From assembly GCA_964471235.1 (NCBI GenBank), contig CAYYGL010000023.1, positions 1-36,379 of the forward strand: 36,379 nt of DNA. Reading direction: 5' to 3'. Below, in pieces: positions 34,094 to 36,379 of this stretch. The notes beneath the pieces were generated by a model. That model did no database searches. It saw only the letters and a program-made list of their open reading frames with translations, and was not told the DNA's origin. The stretch's first letter is position 1; each line of letters starts with the position of its first letter. Source of the DNA: CAYYGL01 sp964471235 (GTDB lineage: Bacteria > Calditrichota > Calditrichia > RBG-13-44-9 > J075). Made by a program: the position numbers and the translations under genes.

Positions 34094-35884
34094 TTATTTC
34101 AACAGCATCATTTTACGAGTCTGGCTAAAGTCGCCGGAGGTCAGTTTGTAGAAATAGACACCGGAGGAGAAATTGGTGGCGTCGAAAATCACACTATACT
34201 GGCCGGCAGCCAGCCGGTTATTCACCAGGGTGGTCACTTTTTGACCTAACACATTATAAACTTCCAGGGTCACCTTGGCGGCTTTTTGCAGACTGAAATC
34301 GATTGTGGTAGAGGGGTTGAACGGATTGGGATAGTTTTGTTCCAGGGTAAATTTATCCACCACATTCGACGGATTGTCATCGATGCCGGTCAGATTGACA
34401 CTGGTATAAATATAGGTTGTAAATCCGGGCACATATTCGAACAATGACATACCGGGAACCGGATCGTAGTTGTAAGTCACCTGAATTTCGCCGGATGCCG
34501 GGATGTGGGGATCAACACTTACGTATTGGTCAACCCAACCGGGGGCGCCGGCAACGTAAACCGGGGTGTTCCAGGTTGAACCGTTATCCAGGGAGACTGC
34601 CATGTAGATATCGGTCGCACCAAAACCGGGGTTCGGAGCGCCGCCCATGGAGTCGTCAAAAGCCGGTACCCAGGTGGTGGAATCGGGAGCCCCATTGAAT
34701 TCATTTTGCTGCCAGAGGGCAACCACCATCCCATTACCTGCGGCAATACTCGGATAGGCATTCCCCATGGCATTCCGGCTGTTGATGCCGCCAAAGAAAT
34801 TGGGATCTAACACCCCGCTTAAAGCCGGATTGCGTCCGACGCTCGGATCGGTTACTTCGACCAATTGCTGATCGGTGCTATTCCAGTAAAGTACCGGATA
34901 GATGATATAATCGATAGTATCGGGTCCCACATCGACATGACCACCATAACCATTTAATACAATATGCACCACACCGTCTTCACCGACTGCCAGGTTTACC
35001 TGGGCAAAATTATCCACAAAATAGGTGGCGTCATTAACGATGGTGCCTTCCTGGTAGAGCAGGTCGACTGTCCAGGTGGCACCCTGGTCGCTGCTGCGTG
35101 CCAGAGCCAGGAACCCATTACCGGACGGAGCATCTAATGCAAAAGCAGAAACAAAATCGCCATTGGTGGGATCAATCACTAAAGGAACTTCGGCCGAGCT
35201 GATATTCAACGAGTCATTGATGGTTTGAGGAAGGTCGGCATACGTCCAGGTGGCACCGTAATCATTGGATACCAACATGGTATCCGGGACGAAATCGCTG
35301 TTCCCATCAAAAGCAATCGCAATCGTATTTCCACTGACATCAAAACCAGGGAAAATCCCGCCGCTGGGAATTTGTTCCGTAAAGCTGTAGAATCCTTCAC
35401 CGGCGTCCATTTGCAGGGCAATGCCGCCGCCATGATGCACAACCAGTGCTTCATCGCTTTGTCCGTTGCGTACAGTCCCCCAACCGGTACGACGGCTCGT
35501 GACGATTTCCACATCGCCAAAGAAGATTCCGGAAGCATCATCCCAGTAATTATATGCCTGATGACGTTCAAACGGGGGTTCAGTACCGCCCAGGCGCATG
35601 AACGTCGTGTGTACGCCATTAGTAGATTTTGCCACCATCGGTCGGATGACACTGTTAGCAGCATAGTCATACCAGGTTACTCCAAAAGAATCACCGACCG
35701 ACTCGGTTAAAAATGCCCAGGGTTTTACCTTGGCGGCTAAATTCTGCTCATCTTGCTGGGTGGCAATACGGGCTCTAATATTGGAATGCTTCCCTTTTAC
35801 TCGTCTGCCTTCTCCAAAGAGCATGCTGGTTAAAGACAGCATAAATAATACCATCAAAACGGCTGTAAAAAATCTCCTAACCAT
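34094..35884 (-). CDS. T9SS-exported protein with sialidase-like Asp-box repeats
   Basis: A 596-residue secreted protein. A signal peptide (about 5-24) precedes a region that looks like a beta-propeller. Three Asp-boxes (S/T-x-D-x-G-x-T-W) are visible: SNDYGATW, SSDQGATW and SLDNGSTW, in the middle and later parts. Asp-boxes are common in sialidases but also in many non-enzymatic propellers, and the arginine triad of sialidases is not recognised, so enzyme activity is not claimed. The C-terminal 80 residues are a T9SS sorting domain starting NYPNPFNPSTTIDF and ending GVYFYKLTSGDFSQTRKM. AGGAGACGCT precedes the ATG. The gene stands alone, with a terminator behind and a long noncoding leader in front. 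It is probably surface-attached or released. Confidence 0.88.
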   Translation of the reverse strand: MVRRFFTAVLMVLFMLSLTSMLFGEGRRVKGKHSNIRARIATQQDEQNLAAKVKPWAFLTESVGDSFGVTWYDYAANSVIRPMVAKSTNGVHTTFMRLGGTEPPFERHQAYNYWDDASGIFFGDVEIVTSRRTGWGTVRNGQSDEALVVHHGGGIALQMDAGEGFYSFTEQIPSGGIFPGFDVSGNTIAIAFDGNSDFVPDTMLVSNDYGATWTYADLPQTINDSLNISSAEVPLVIDPTNGDFVSAFALDAPSGNGFLALARSSDQGATWTVDLLYQEGTIVNDATYFVDNFAQVNLAVGEDGVVHIVLNGYGGHVDVGPDTIDYIIYPVLYWNSTDQQLVEVTDPSVGRNPALSGVLDPNFFGGINSRNAMGNAYPSIAAGNGMVVALWQQNEFNGAPDSTTWVPAFDDSMGGAPNPGFGATDIYMAVSLDNGSTWNTPVYVAGAPGWVDQYVSVDPHIPASGEIQVTYNYDPVPGMSLFEYVPGFTTYIYTSVNLTGIDDNPSNVVDKFTLEQNYPNPFNPSTTIDFSLQKAAKVTLEVYNVLGQKVTTLVNNRLAAGQYSVIFDATNFSSGVYFYKLTSGDFSQTRKMMLLK

Positions 35885-36379
35885 AGCGTCTCCTAACTTT
35901 GTTAATTGAACACAAGTGAATTTAAGTTATCCTTTTTTACCAGCCCCCATCCCTGGATAACCTGGTAACTCCATTAACACTTCATCCTTGACAATGAAAA
36001 TCGGTTGAGTTGTCTTTCTTTAATTACCACCTCCTTTAAACCTTTTTATTTTAAACAACAATCATACCAATGAATTTGTTTGTTTTAATTAATATTAATA
36101 ATAATAAGGGATTATGCGTGCAACATTCCGACTGCATTACTCATAAAACGAACCGCTTTGCCTATGAAAATAGGAAATTGTTTTCCGCTTATGTTTTGAT
36201 TTTAAAAGGTATCCATGTGGTTTTCCCTACAATCTAATTATAACCATTCTTGGCAATAAATAGTCTTCAGGTACACAGAAAGTGGTGTACTTCGGGTTGT
36301 AAACTTAGGTTGGCAGGAAGTATCGATTTTTCATAGCCTCTCCGGTTCCAAATAAGTTTCAATAATGCGGTGAGAATAT
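35885..36379. other. long upstream region of the Asp-box protein gene, no gene seen
   Basis: Nearly 500 bases to the window edge without a supported gene. It holds an AT-rich patch near 36090-36110, a small hairpin CCTAT-GAAA-ATAGG near 36160, and, on the minus strand, a perfect ribosome-binding-like AAAGGAGGT at 36028-36036 that is not followed at normal spacing by ATG, GTG or TTG. The promoter of the minus-strand gene should lie here. I could not fix its -10 and -35 elements. Confidence 0.45.

Noticed and set aside
1..36379. CRISPR array, rRNA or tRNA genes
   Set aside because: No regularly spaced direct repeats of CRISPR type and no rRNA or complete tRNA sequence were seen in reading the intergenic regions.

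Overview
The window looks like a chromosomal piece of a Gram-negative, didermic bacterium of the FCB group. The best guess is a Calditrichota-, Ignavibacteriota- or KSB1-like lineage. This rests on three secreted proteins with type IX secretion (T9SS) style C-terminal domains (two with the NYPNPFNPSTT signature), a PorV/PorQ-family outer-membrane protein, a large TonB-dependent receptor with a CarboxypepD-like N-terminal domain, and moderate GC content. The lineage is an inference; there is no rRNA or tRNA gene in the window to confirm it.

Layout. 1-1332 (+): a 9-bp tandem repeat, then a cyclase-family metal hydrolase and a small haem-copper-oxidase-like membrane protein. 1370-4382 (-): a class I/II aminotransferase and an acidic amino acid/dicarboxylate:cation symporter. 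4595-6660 (+): threonine synthase and a UbiA-type prenyltransferase. 6986-10992 (-): an accessory island with a NgoMIV-like restriction endonuclease, an SPPY-type DNA methyltransferase and a frameshifted ISNCY-type transposase. 11192-14501 (-): an isoprenylcysteine-methyltransferase-like membrane protein with an extra C-terminal domain, protein-L-isoaspartate methyltransferase, and a histone-deacetylase-family amidohydrolase.

14681-22927 (-): a GAF-containing sensor histidine kinase, endonuclease V, a STAS protein, and two lytic transglycosylases (LysM/MltD-like and Slt70-like) whose genes overlap by 4 bp. A strong terminator separates STAS from endonuclease V and also holds the only obvious ribosome binding site of endonuclease V. 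23372-26172 (-): a small exported protein and a T9SS-exported metzincin protease, closed by a terminator. 26510-33807 (-): an apparent operon of TonB-dependent receptor, 1064-residue secreted protein and PorV/PorQ-family protein, with a structured leader and a terminator. 34094-35884 (-): a T9SS-exported protein with sialidase-like Asp-boxes.

How the genes fit together. The right two thirds is mainly about the cell envelope: wall cutting (two transglycosylases), outer-membrane transport (TonB receptor, PorV-like protein) and T9SS cargo. The left third is amino-acid metabolism and transport plus a lipid or quinone prenyltransferase. The restriction-modification island next to a decayed insertion sequence is the clearest sign of horizontal transfer. 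The most novel-looking items are the NgoMIV-like nuclease paired with an amino-methyltransferase, the receptor/secreted-protein/PorV operon, the hairpin in front of endonuclease V, and the Cys/His-rich domain fused to the methyltransferase-like membrane protein. All functions are read from motifs by eye; no database search was run.
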